From Capra hircus (taxonomy: Eukaryota > Chordata > Mammalia > Artiodactyla > Bovidae), in assembly GCF_001704415.2 (NCBI RefSeq), contig NC_030824.1:37381022-37445021 (forward strand): a DNA stretch of 64,000 bases, read 5' to 3'. The notes beneath the pieces were generated by a model. It did no database searches, was not told the DNA's origin, and saw only the letters and a list, made by a program, of their open reading frames with translations. Shown in pieces: positions 1-10,814 of the stretch. A program made the translations under genes and the position numbers. The stretch's first letter is position 1. Every line of letters begins with the position of its first letter.

Positions 1-24
1 ATTGGTTTCTGCTTATCCTTTCAT

Positions 25-165
25 TAAGTAAAAGTTTATTGAGTATGTTTTCTACAGTGCCCTGCTGGGTTTTGTGGATATAAAAAAATGGAACTAGGTC
101 CTTTTCTTCAGAGACCTTACAGTCTAGTGGAGAATAAAAACTTAAAAACCAATAGTTATTATTTA
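25..165. repeat. Possible ancient L2-type fragment
   Basis: The order of words (a 'tttattgagtat' start, a 'cagtgccctgctggg' middle, then 'cttacagtctagtggagaataa') resembles the 3' part of old L2-type mammalian LINE relics. Divergence is high and no terminus is visible, so neither family nor strand is firm. Confidence 0.35.
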
Positions 166-974
166 TTGATATTATACTAGAGTAGCTATTCTTACCCAGG
201 GGTGTACAACAAAAGCACACGGGCATTTCTATTATCTTTTTTTTTTTTTCAAAACACACATACATGGTTGTCCTTTAGGTATACAAGTTTTAAAAAACAT
301 TATTGTAATTTTGACTTGCATGTTTATTAGAGCCCCAGAAAGAGAAAGGAAATGCTAGCATTTAGCAGAGGCATTGATTAACCCAGGCTGGGAGGTAGCA
401 TTTGGTGTAGGGCAGTTTTAATCCTGATATTGAAGAGTATGTGAGCATTCAGTAGGTAGAGAAAATGGGAAGAGCAGAATCAGAGAAACAGTAGAAGAAA
501 AGGTATATAGTCATGCTTATAAATAGAAGGAGGACATCACATTTAAGGATAGCATGGCAGGGCAATGACTTATGAAAACTTGTGGCGAAAAAACACACAA
601 AACTTTAGATCTAGTGGCGAAAAAACACACAAAACTTTAGATCTATGTTGACTAACCACAAAATAAAGTGTCTTTAGAAGTAAACATGTCAACCAGAATT
701 TGAATCAAAACCAATGCCTGTGCCTGTGTAAGGGCCAACTTAATTTTCTGGCAAGGAAGGAACCAGTGTACATGGTTGTGAGCAAGGGTGACGGCATGAG
801 AACTGGCTCCCCTTTGAAAGAAAGTTGGCTCAAAACATTTGTTCTCTAGGCAGGATCCTTCTCAATGCATGTCATAGCTGAAATTATGCCTTTTCTTGAT
901 TAGTCTTCTTTCTAGTTCTTAATAGATCAGAAATGAAGTAGGAGTAGGCATGTGAGGTCAATGAGTCTATAAAT
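166..974. other. Unassigned AT-rich sequence with a 32-bp tandem duplication
   Basis: No gene or repeat family is recognised. The stretch contains a T-run near 237-249 and an exact 32-bp head-to-tail duplication at 582-645, listed separately. Confidence 0.5.
582..645. repeat. Exact tandem duplication, 2 x 32 bp
   Basis: Bases 582-613 and 614-645 are identical and directly adjacent. Each unit begins gtggcgaaaaaacacac and ends tagatcta. Identity without a single mismatch suggests a recent duplication or a copy-number polymorphism. Confidence 0.95.
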
Positions 975-1180
975 AATAATCCTTTATATGAGACATGCAT
1001 TGGACTAAGCACTTGTAAAATATTGCTTTATTTAGTCTTCATCACCATAGGACTTATCAGCTCCATTTCACTGGTGAGAAAGCTAAGGCTTTGATAGTTG
1101 AATAGTTTGTCTACAATATCTTGATATTCAAACTCAGACTTTAAAGACTTCAAAAGACCCTGCTATACTGTCTTATTTTA
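975..1180 (-). repeat. MIR SINE relic
   Basis: The order 'ggactaagcacttgtaaa', 'tttagtcttcatcac', 'ggtgagaaagctaaggct' follows the reverse complement of MIR, an ancient tRNA-derived mammalian SINE. It is heavily diverged. Confidence 0.55.
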
Positions 1181-1639
1181 TGATTTAGAAATGCTGTTCT
1201 AATAAATCTTCCGCTCATAAGGAGGAATGTGGTGGAAAACACACTGAACAAAGTACAGTGTACTGTATGCATGACATAGAAAGAACTGTCAAACGATTAA
1301 GTTTTCACTTGCTAGCATAAATTAATTTTGTCACCTTGAGAACATAAATAATTGATAACTACCATGACTTATTAGTCAAAGTTTGAATGAACTGTCTTCA
1401 AATTGAACATTTAGATGAAACATACTCTATACCATGAAGAAATCTTTAAATGGAAGTTAAAGGAGAGATCAGTATAGCTCTTAAGTGTTTATTACTCTTG
1501 CTTCTGCAGGTCGGGAAATAGGGAAGATGTCTTCCTTTCTCACATTTTTACAAGGTTAGACCACTTTCTTTCATGAGTATGTAAACCTTCCTGCACAGGT
1601 TTAAATGTCAGCTGTATTACACTCTCACCCTTCTGGGAC
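1181..1639. other. Unassigned AT-rich sequence
   Basis: No coding frame, repeat family or low-complexity tract is recognised here. Confidence 0.45.
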
Positions 1640-2385
1640 CTATGATTTACTGACTCCGTGTCAATCTTTCCCATTCACCAAAGGATTTGACATAATTTAC
1701 CTCTTTACCCCAAATTTTGTACATTGTCAAGACAGAGTCATCATTTATTGAATTAACCAATATTCTATAAATAGCTTCTCATTTCTGTATTTCCTCTACT
1801 CAAATCTTGAAACCTGGACTCACAGGTTCAAATCCCCAACCTCACCACTTCAACCTTCCAATCTTACCATTCCACTGAAAATGGAGTGACCACCTCATCA
1901 CTAAGCCCACAGGCATTATTGTGTTCTTGTTAATTGGTTTGTTTCTCAGCATCTTCATCTTGCAAAATGGTCTTTTCAGGCCTCTATGAAATCACACTAT
2001 CCTTGTTTTTGTTTCTTTAATCTTTCTGTGTTTGTGCTCAGTAGCTCAGTTGTGTTCGACTCTCTGCCTTGAACTTTAGCCTTCGGGCTCCTCTGTCCAT
2101 GGGATTTTCCAGGTAAGAATGCTGGAGTGGTTGTGATTTCCTCCTCTAGGGAATCTTTCTAACACTACTTTTTAAATCCCCTTGATGAGTTTATTGTCCT
2201 CTCCATTCTTTTAATTGTCAGTGTTCTTTAGATTTTCATTCACAACTGCAAATACCTCTATAAAGTAATTTCATCTGTTGCCATCTTTTTAAGCCCACTT
2301 TCTACCTAGATGACTCCAGCTTAGTTCATCCCCTGGACACTTTGAAGACTCATATATCCAATCACACACTAAACATTTTATTGTG
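1640..2385 (+). repeat. L2 LINE relic, split by a Bov-tA
   Basis: Pyrimidine-rich text such as 'gatgactccagc' and 'gactcatatatccaa' (2310-2370) matches the L2 reverse-transcriptase region in plus orientation. Frames are destroyed. The Bov-tA at 2033-2160 interrupts it. Confidence 0.5.
2033..2160 (-). repeat. Bov-tA SINE, partial
   Basis: The reverse complement of the Bov-tA 3' body is visible: 'gctcctctgtccatgggatt', then 'aatgctggagtgg'. The tRNA-derived head is missing, so the copy is truncated. It sits inside an older L2 relic. Confidence 0.85.
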
Positions 2386-2548
2386 GAGAAGTAGTTTCAG
2401 CCTTTGAGAATCTATGCAGAGGACAGAAGCAACAGTAAATTTACAGAGGCTGAGAATTTCATTTTGAGTAAACTGGAGAATGAAAAATGAAATGGAAAAA
2501 AATGACAGATATTATTCATGGAGATCTTTATAAAACATACTAAGAGAT

Positions 2549-2757
2549 GTTGTTCTTTAGTCACTAAGTTGTGGTCGACTCTTTTGTGACCCCATGGACT
2601 GTTGCCCACCAGGCTCCTCTGTCCATGGATTTCCCAGGCAAGAATACTGGAGTGGGTTGTCATTTCCTGCTCCAGGGTATCTTCCTGACCCAGGGATCAA
2701 AGCTGTGTCTCCCACTTAGCAGGCAGATTCTTTACCACTGAGCGAGCTGGGTAATCC
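2549..2757 (-). repeat. Bov-tA SINE
   Basis: Near full length in reverse orientation, from the tail side ('tttagtcactaagttg') through 'ggctcctctgtccatgga' to the tRNA-derived head ('cagattctttaccactgagc'). The sequence 'actaaga' occurs on both sides and is a possible 7-bp TSD. Confidence 0.93.
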
Positions 2758-3594
2758 ACTAAGAAGTGTGGATTTTATCTTAAGAGAAAGTGAAGATGTC
2801 TACTAAAATAAAGAATGTTTCAGTCTAAGTATGAGTGCTTCACTTGATATGGAATGAACTTTTGTGTTAAATTTAGTATAGTGTCTGAAAATAATTTTGG
2901 GTATGTGACAAGTAAAATATTTTATATACATATATGCTATTTATCAGTTATAAATGAAATTTGTAAAATTTATTAACTCTGGAGTCTTTACTCAATCCCA
3001 ATACAATTGATTGATAAATAAATACATTTTTAAAACAAACAAGCAAGTAAAATAAAAAGAGCAAAACCAACAACAGAAACATGGATTATCTTTCAGTGTA
3101 TTGTCAGAAAAAAAAGGATTCTGTATCTTGGATCTAGATGGTTCTAACGAGTTAAGCAGTATCCTCCAGCTTCAGTTGTACCCCAGCCACTTCCCTCTAC
3201 TTTCTGTGGTATTAACAGTAAATACTGGAGTTTTGCATGTGACTGTTTCCTTTCCACCTAACTGATAAATGTGCATTGTCATGTTGAGGAAATAATAACT
3301 TGGTCTGCATAGCTGGGTCCTCTAAATGCCATAACATATTTGCCTGATGTCCAGAATTAAACTCCTTGGGTTGGTTCTGGATGATTCCCAAGTGTAGGCA
3401 AGTGTGAGAAGCAGAAGCATGAAACATTTCCCAAAAGTGATTCTCAGACAATTCAAGTTGGTTTCTGTTACTTGGAACCAAAAGATTCAAGTGAATAGTT
3501 TCCATGGAGCTTGGGAAGGGAAACATCTTTGATGGGTGGCCAAACAGAAAGCATCCTGTGCCCACAGGAAAACCGTCTGGATGAAGAGATCAAA
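2758..3594. other. Unassigned sequence upstream of the L1
   Basis: A 117-codon minus-strand open frame (3565-3212) has no recognisable domain and is taken as chance. 'ggtttctgttacttggaacc' near 3460 resembles the end of some mammalian LTRs, but this is too short to call. Confidence 0.4.
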
Positions 3595-4001
3595 TCTTGA
3601 GCCTTTGGAGTGGGAGTACTGACTCCAAGATCTTAGATTACCAGAGAACTAATCCTAGGGAGTATCAAATAGTGAGAACTCATAAAAAGGAAACCACTTG
3701 AATACAAGACCCAGCATCACCCAACCACCAGTAGCACCTTGTGCATCTAAACAACAAACAAAACAAAAATATAAACTCAGTCATCAGCAGACAGGACTAC
3801 CACCTCCCTCAGCCTTGCCCATCAGAGGAACAAACAAACAAACAAACAAGCAAACAAAAACTCAGCACAAATCTCAGCTTATAGGAAGCTTACACAAACC
3901 ACTGGACCAAACTTAGGATGGCAGAAACCAAAAGGAAGAAAGAATTCTACCTTAAAGCCTGGGAAAAGGAGACCTCAAACTCAACAAGTTAAAAAAGAAT
4001 A

Positions 4002-4875
4002 ATGAAAAGGCAGAGAAATACTACATAAATGAAGGAACAAACTAGAAAAACAAAAGTCCAAATAAATGAAGAGGAAATAGGCAAACTACCTGAAAAAGAA
4101 TTCAGAATAATGATAGCAAAGATGCTCAAGAACCTTGAAAACAAATGCAAGAATCAATTAACAAAGACCTAGAAGAATTAAACAATAAATATACAGAGAC
4201 CAACAACACAAATTGAAATTAAAAATACTCTAGAAGGAATTAATAGCAGAATATCTGAAGCAGAAGAATGAATCAGTGAGCTGGAAGACAAAATGGTGAA
4301 CTTTAGAAGAGAAGAATAAAATAAAAAGAATGAAGAGAACTGAGGATAGTCTCAGATATCTCTGGGGCAATATCAAATGCACCAACATTCGAATTATAGG
4401 GGTCCAAGAAGAAGAGACAAAGAAAGGATATGAGAAAATGTTTAAAGAAATTATAGTTGAAAATTTCCCCAACATGGAAAAGGAAATAGTCAATCAGGTC
4501 CAAGAGGCACAAAGAATCCCATACAGGATAAACCCAAGGAGAAACAGGCCAAGACACATACTAATGAAACTAACAAAGACTAAACACAAAGAAAGAGTAT
4601 TAAAAGCACCAAGGGAGAAGCAACAAGTAACATATAAGAGAAACCCCCTACATTTAACAGCTGATCTTTCAGCAGAAACTCTGCAGGCCAGAAGGGAATG
4701 GCAGGATATATTTAAAGTACTGAAAGGGGAAAATCTACAACCAAGATTACTGTACCTGGCAAGGATCTCATTCAAAATTGATGGAGAAATAAAAAACTTT
4801 TCAGACAAGTAAAAGTTAAGAGAATTCAGTACCACCATACCAGCTTTACAACAAATGTTAAACAGACTTATATAG
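4002..4875 (+). pseudogene. L1 ORF1 (RNA-binding chaperone) relic
   Basis: ORF1p forms a coiled-coil trimer that coats L1 RNA in ribonucleoprotein particles. The inferred ATG is at 4002, but codon 9 is TAA at 4026-4028 where a CAA is expected. More frame damage follows in the coiled-coil part (4030-4330). An open stretch at 4330-4812 encodes 160 residues covering the RRM (NIRIIGVQEEETKKGYEKMF) and the C-terminal domain (LTADLSAETLQARREWQDIF). A TAA at 4810-4812 replaces another CAA, and the ancestral stop appears to be TAG at 4873-4875. Both early stops are C-to-T changes, consistent with decay. The ORF2 relic follows about 58 bp downstream. Confidence 0.9.
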
Positions 4876-4933
4876 TCATGAAATACAAGAGAAGAAAAAA
4901 GATCTGCAAAATCATCCCCAAACAATTAAGAAA

Positions 4934-7900
4934 ATGGCAATAGGAACATATATATCAATAATTTCTTTAAATATAAATGGATTAAATGCTCCAACCAAAA
5001 CATACAGACTGGCTGAATGGATACAAAAACAAGACCCATATATATGGTGTATACAAGAAACCCACTTCAGACCTAAAGACACATATAGACTGAAAGTGAG
5101 AGGATGGAAAAATATACTCATGCAAATGGGAAGCAAAAGAAAGTTGAAATAGCAATCCTCATATCAGACAAAATAGGCCTTAAAATAAAGAAGATTACAA
5201 GAGATAAGGAAGGATGCTGTATAATGATCAAGGGATCAATCTAAGAGGAAGACATAACAATTGTAAATATCTATGCACCCAACATAGGAGCATCCCAATA
5301 CATAAGACAAACATTAATGGACATGAAAGGAGAAATTGACAGTAACAAAATACTAGCAGGAGATTTTAACATCCCACTCACAGCAATTGACAGCTCATCA
5401 AAACAGAAAATTAATAAGGAAACATGTCTTAAATGAGATGGATCTCACTAATATCTTCAGGACATTCCTTCCAAATGCAGAATACACCTTCTTTTCAGGT
5501 GCACATGGAACATTCTCCAGGATAGACCACATCCTGGGTCACAAATAAAACCTCAGTAAATTTAAGGTGATTGAAATCATATCAAGCATCTTTTCTGACC
5601 ACAACGCTATGAGACATATCAATTACAAGAAAAAAAGTGTAAGAAACACAAACACATGGAGATTAAACAACCTGTTTCTAAATAACCAACAGGTTACTGA
5701 AGAAATAAAAAAATTTCTAGAAACAAATGACAGGGAAAACACAACAACTCAAAACCTATGGGATATAGCAAAAGCAGTTCTAAGAGGGAATTTTATAGGA
5801 ATACAATCCTACCTCAAGAAAGAAAAACATCGAATAGACAACATACCTTTACAACTAAAACAACTGGAAAAAGAAGAAAAAAAAATTAGTATGAAATCAT
5901 AAAGATCCAAGCAGAAAGAAGTGAAAAGAAATGAAAGAAACAATAGTAAAGATTAATAAAAGTAAAAGCTGGTTCTTTGAGATGATAAACAAAATTGACA
6001 AATCTTAGCCAGACTCATCAAGAAAAAGAAGAATCAAATTAACAAAATTAGAAATGAAAAAGGAGAGGTTACAACAGACAATGCAGAATAATGAAGTATT
6101 ATAAGAGACCATTATGAACAACTATATGGCAATAAAATGGATAACCTGGAAGAAATGGACAGATTCTTAGAAAAGTTCAATCTTCTAAGACTGAACCAGG
6201 AAGAAATAGAAATTATGAACAACCCAATTACAAGCACTGAAATTGAAGCTGTGATAAAAAATCACACAAAAACCAAAACCCCACAACCAGATGGCTTCAC
6301 AGGAGAATTCTATCAAACATTTAGAGAAGAGCTAATGCCTATCCTTCTCAAGCTCTTTTGAAAATTGCAGGGAAGGAACACTTCCAAACTCAATATACAA
6401 AGCCACCATCACCCTGATACCAAAACCAGACAAAGATAGCACATGAAAAAAGAAAACTAAGGCCAGTATCACTGATGAACATAGATGCAAAAATCCTCAA
6501 CAAAATTTTAGCAAACAGAATTCAGCAACACATCAAAAAGCCATTATTCCAGGAATGCAAGGATTTCAATATATGCAAATCAATCAATGTGATACACCAT
6601 ATTAACAAATTGAAAGATAAAAACCATATGATCATCTCAATGGAATCAGAAAAAGCCTTTGACAAAATTCAGCACCCAATTATGGTTAAAACTCTTCAAA
6701 AAATGGGCATAAAAGGAACCTACCTCAACATAGTAAATGCCATATATGATAAGCCTCTAGCAAATTTTATTCTCAGTGGTGAAAAACTGAAAACATTCCC
6801 ACTAAGATCAGGAACAAGACAAGGGTGTCCACTTTGACCACTTTTATTCAACATAGTTCTGGAAGTCCTAGCTTTAGCAATAAGAGAAGAAAAAGAAAAA
6901 AAAAAGGAATCTAAATCAGAAAAGAAGAAGTAAAGCTTTCCCTGTTTGCAGATGTCATGACACTACATAGAAAACCCTAAGGATAGGATCAGAAAATTAG
7001 AGCTAGAGCTAATCAGCGAATTCAGCAAAGCTGCAGGATACAGAATCAATATTCAGAAATCACTTGCATCTCTATACACTAACAATGAAAAATCAGAAAG
7101 AGAAATTAAGGAATCAATCCTATCCTCCATTTCAACAAAAATAATTAAATATCTAGGAATAAACTTACCTAAGGAAACAAAAGAACTGTACACAGAAAAT
7201 TATGACAGTAATGAAAGAAATCAAAGACAACATAAAGACATGAAGAAACAGTCCATGTTCCTGGGTAGGAAGAATCAATATTGTGAAAATGACTGTACTA
7301 CCAAATGCAATCTACAGATTCAATGTGATTCCTATCAAATTACCAATGGCATTTTTCATAGAACTAGAACAAAATTTTTTACAATTCATATGGAAACACA
7401 AAAGACCCTGAATAGCCAAAGCAGTCCTAAGAAAGAAGAACGGAGCTGAAGGAATCAACCTTCCTGACTTCAGATTATACTACAAAGATACAGTCATCAA
7501 GAGAGTATGGTGCTGGCACAAAAACAGAAATATAGATCAACAGAACAAGATAGAAAGCCCAGAAATACACCCATGAACCTAAGGGTAACTTATTTCTGAC
7601 AAAAGAGGCAAGAATATAAAATGGGACAAAGACAACCTCTTCAATAAATGGTGCTGGGAAAACCAGCTACATGTAAAAGAATAAAATTAGAACCCTTCCT
7701 AACACCATAAACAAAGATAAACTCAAAATGGATCAAAGACCTAAATGTAAGACCAGAAACTATAAAATTCTTAGAGAAAAACATAAGCAGAACACTAGAT
7801 GACATAAATCAAAGCAAGATCCTCTATGACCCACCTCCTAGAGTAACAGAAGTAAAAACAAAGCTAAACATGTGGGACCTGATTAAATTTAAAAGCTTTT

Positions 7901-8940
7901 TCACAGAAAAGAAAACTATAAGCAAGGTGAAAAAAAAAAAAAAAAAAACCAGAATGGGAGAAAATGAAACAATTGACAAAGGATTTAGTTTCCAAAATGT
8001 ATAAACAGCTCATACAAGTCAATGCCAGGAAAAAAAAAACCAATCAAAAAATGGGAAAAAGACCTAAACAGACATTTATCCAAGGAAGACATACAGATAG
8101 ATGGCTACCAAACATATGAAAAGATGCTCAACATCGCTCATTATTAGAGAAATGCAAATCAAAACCACAATGAGCTATCACCTCACACAGGAGAGAATGG
8201 CCATCATCAGAATGTCTACAAACAATAAATGCTGGAGGTGTGGAAAAAATGGAATGCTCCTGCAATGTTGGTGGGAATGTAAATTAATACAGCCACTATG
8301 GAAGATGGTATGGAGATTCCTTAAAAATCTAATAATAAAACCACCATATGACCCAGCAATCCCATTCCTAGGCATATGCCCTGAGGAAACCAAAATTGAA
8401 AAAGACATGGATCCCACTGTTCACTGCAGCACTATTTACCATAGCTAGAATATAGAAGCAACCTAGATGTCCATTGACAGATGAATGGACAAAGAAGTTG
8501 TGGTACATATATGCGGTACAATGGGATATTACTCAGCCATAAAAAGAAACATATTTGAGTCAGTTCTCATGAGGTGGATGAACTAGAACCTATTATACAA
8601 GTGAAGTAAGTCAGAAAGAAAAAGATAAATATCGTATTCTAACGGAGAAGGCAATGGCACCCCACTCCAGTACTCTTGCCTGGGAAATCCCATGGACAGA
8701 GGAGCCTAGCGGGCTGCAATCCATGGGATCACTAAGAGTCGGACACGACTGAGTGACTTCACTTTCACTTTTCACTTTCATGCATTGGAGAAAGAAATGG
8801 CAACCCACTCCAATGTTCTTGCCTGGAGAATAGCAGGGACGGGGGAGCCTGGTGGGCTGCCATCTATGGGGTCGCACAGAGTTGGACACAACTGAAGCAA
8901 CTTAGCAGCAGCAGCAGCAACACACATATATGGAATCTAG
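4934..8940 (+). pseudogene. L1 ORF2 (endonuclease / reverse transcriptase) relic
   Basis: ORF2p nicks target DNA and primes reverse transcription of L1 RNA at the nick. The start is placed at ATG 4934, which opens with MAIGTYISIISLNINGLNAP, the usual N-terminus of the apurinic-type endonuclease domain, with QETHF soon after. Downstream pieces lie in different frames: 5567-5902, 6137-6361 (TKTKTPQPDGFTGEFYQ), 6475-6837 (reverse transcriptase up to GTRQGCPL, then TGA), 7240-7449 and 8101-8448. The last piece carries the Cys-rich motif [18 protein letters not shown]. The catalytic FADD box reads FADV at 6945-6956. The expected C-terminal codons resume after a Bov-A2 insertion and end at TAG 8938-8940. 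Multiple frameshifts and stops make it dead. Confidence 0.9.
8644..8919 (+). repeat. Bov-A2 SINE inside L1 ORF2
   Basis: A dimer of two related monomers. The first begins 'ggagaaggcaatggcacccc'. The junction is 'ttcacttttcactttcatgc' near 8760-8780 and the second monomer begins 'ggagaaagaaatggcaaccc'. It ends in an (AGC)n tail at about 8904-8918. It splits the final codons of the L1 ORF2 relic and must be younger than that L1. No clear TSD is seen. Confidence 0.95.
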
Positions 8941-9262
8941 AAAAATGGTACTGAAAAATTTGTTTACAGGGCTGCAATAGAGAAACAGATATAGAGAATA
9001 GACTTACGGACATGGGGAGAGGGGAGGAGATGGTGAGATACATGGAAAGAGTAACATGAAACTTACATTACCCTATGTAAAATAGATAGCCAACGGGAAT
9101 TTGCTGTATGGCTCAGGAAACTTAAACAGGGGTTCTGTATCAACTTAGGGAGGTTAGAAAGGGGGTAGATATATGTATACCTATGGCTGATTTATGTTGA
9201 AATTTGACAGAAAACAATAAAATTTTGTAAAGCAATTATCCTTCAATAAAAAATAAATAAAA

Positions 9263-9843
9263 GAGTGTTTTCTGCTAATGAAATTAATTGAAATTGAGTT
9301 TAAATTTGTTGGTCTTATTGTTTAAATGAGTTTATTTATGTGGTATTTTAAATTATGTCATTGCTAATTAAACTAATTGTTCCCCAGGAAATTTTTTCAT
9401 TTATTTAACAAGTTATGGAAAAGTGATCCATCAACTTTGCAGTATTATTTTAATTTTGTACATACATTCTCCTATGTTCTATTAGGTAAAATGTGTGATT
9501 TGGAGGGTTTTCAAGGGCCATATATATTCAGTTTTACATTAAAAATCTCGTATGTTTCTTTAGTGTGATCTGGCAGAAAAATTTTTTGACATTACGGTAA
9601 TATCATTTTCTAGATTGACATATTCTGAAGGTAAATGGTATTTTATATGTAAATAAAACTGTTTTTCAATGTTATTCTTTTCTCAAACACTGTATGGCAT
9701 AAACAGGGGCAACATCTCAGAATACAACATTGAGAATCAGACCTTGGGTAAGCAATTTGTGATGATCTCAGGAGAGCAACTAAGCGTGCAAACACACAGG
9801 GTGCTTATTCTACTAGCAGATCACAAATGTGTATGGTATACCA
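9263..9843. other. Unassigned AT-rich sequence
   Basis: Short open frames at 9377-9568 and 9669-9863 show no recognisable domain. No repeat family was recognised. Confidence 0.45.
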
Positions 9844-10097
9844 GTTTCCTACGACTGCTGTGACAAAGTACTACAGCCTGAGCAACACAAATATATTTTC
9901 TTACAGTTCAGAGGTCAGAGATCCTAAATGGATTTCTCTGGGCTGAAATCAAGGTGTCAATAACACTGGATCCTCTCCAGAGTTTTGCGAGAATATCTGT
10001 TTACTTGTCTCTTTCAGGACTCTGAATTTCTTGGATTATGGACTCATCTTTGTTCTACAAAGCTAGTGATATAGATTGCCGGCCTCGGTTTTCATCA

Positions 10098-10158
10098 TAT
10101 GTGTGTGTGTGCATAAGTGTGTGTGTGTGTGTATAAGTGTGTGTGTGTGTGTGTGTAT
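10098..10158. repeat. Imperfect (GT)n microsatellite
   Basis: Three GT blocks are separated by two copies of 'gcataa' or 'gtataa'. The interruptions imply an older, moderately stable microsatellite. Confidence 0.95.
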
Positions 10159-10333
10159 CTTCCTTCTCTCTATAGTCAAATCACCATTTAGCTCCCTCTT
10201 AAAAGGAGAATTCTAAGCATTCTTCTTCAGATAATTCAACATTCCCAGAGTTTTAACCATACCTGCAAACTCTCCTTAGTCATGTAAACTAACACAGTTT
10301 CCAAACATTAAGACCTGGCTATCTTTGGGACCA

Positions 10334-10496
10334 GGTCAGAGGATGAGATGGATGGATGGCCATCCATCTCCAATGCAATAAACATGAACTTGGGCTAACT
10401 CTGGGAGATAGTGAGGGACAGGGAGGCCTGGTGTGCTGCAGTCCATAAAGAGTCAGACATGACTGGGTGACTCAGCAACAACAACATTTGGGGCCA
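10334..10496 (+). repeat. BovB 3' fragment with TSD
   Basis: The 3' end of BovB: 'cagaggatgagatgg', 'ctctgggaga', 'agagtcagacatgactgggt', tail 'cagcaacaacaac'. It is flanked by tttgggacca (10324-10333) and tttggggcca (10497-10506), a 10-bp TSD with one mismatch. It lies within the MaLR-type LTR. Confidence 0.85.
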
Positions 10497-10506
10497 TTAC
10501 TAAACT

Positions 10507-10814
10507 TGCATGCATAATAATACTATAATATGAGTACTATTGTTTTTTTCCCTTGGGTATTTTACTTTCACCTTTCCCGTTGTTAGAAGCAGAGTAAGAG
10601 ATGAGTTTTGCTTCATGCCCAGATCTTCATGCCCTGATCTATGTATTTTTCGTTTTGGGCTCAAGATAGAGGAAGAAGACAGTAAAGCTGCATTAGAAAA
10701 ATGGTTCTCCAGCAAGGTTCTTTCTGTGTTGTTATTCTCACTTCTTTAAATTCTCACTAAAGGTATGTATAATATAGTGAATTTGTTTCTCTCAGCTGAG
10801 CAGATGAGGCAGAA
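10507..10814. other. Unassigned sequence
   Basis: Small overlapping open frames on both strands (about 70 codons) have no recognisable content. No repeat is called. Confidence 0.4.

Larger units (their letters stand above)
3595..9262 (+). mobile_element. Nearly complete ruminant L1 (LINE-1), inactivated
   Basis: An autonomous non-LTR retrotransposon. Visible in order are the distal part of a 5' UTR (3595-4001), an ORF1 relic (4002-4875), a short inter-ORF spacer, an ORF2 relic (4934-8940), a 3' UTR, and an A-rich tail ending near 9262. The wording matches the L1 subfamily typical of cattle and sheep. At about 5.4 kb without the nested SINE it lacks most of the long 5' UTR of full-length ruminant L1. 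The left boundary is approximate and no convincing TSD was found. A Bov-A2 lies at 8644-8919. Both ORFs carry stops and frameshifts, so it cannot be autonomous. Confidence 0.95.
9844..10511 (-). repeat. MaLR/MLT-type LTR relic, split by BovB
   Basis: 'gctgtgacaaagtactacag', 'ttcttacagttcagaggtca' and 'ctgaaatcaaggtgtc' follow the reverse complement of a MaLR-type LTR. The other end, 'agacctggctatctttggg', resumes at 10497 ('tttggggccatta') after a BovB insertion. A GT tract expanded within it. The exact subfamily cannot be named by eye. Confidence 0.5.

Noticed and set aside
3212..3565. 117-codon minus-strand open frame
   Set aside because: No recognisable domain, no exon context, and the length is within chance for AT-rich sequence. 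Left unassigned.
4494..4925. 143-codon minus-strand frame
   Set aside because: It is the antisense shadow of the L1 ORF1 relic, whose sense strand carries recognisable RRM and C-terminal motifs.
10098..10158. Spaced repeats resembling a CRISPR-like array
   Set aside because: The units are GT dinucleotides with short interruptions. The whole window is vertebrate DNA and no cas-like gene is present.
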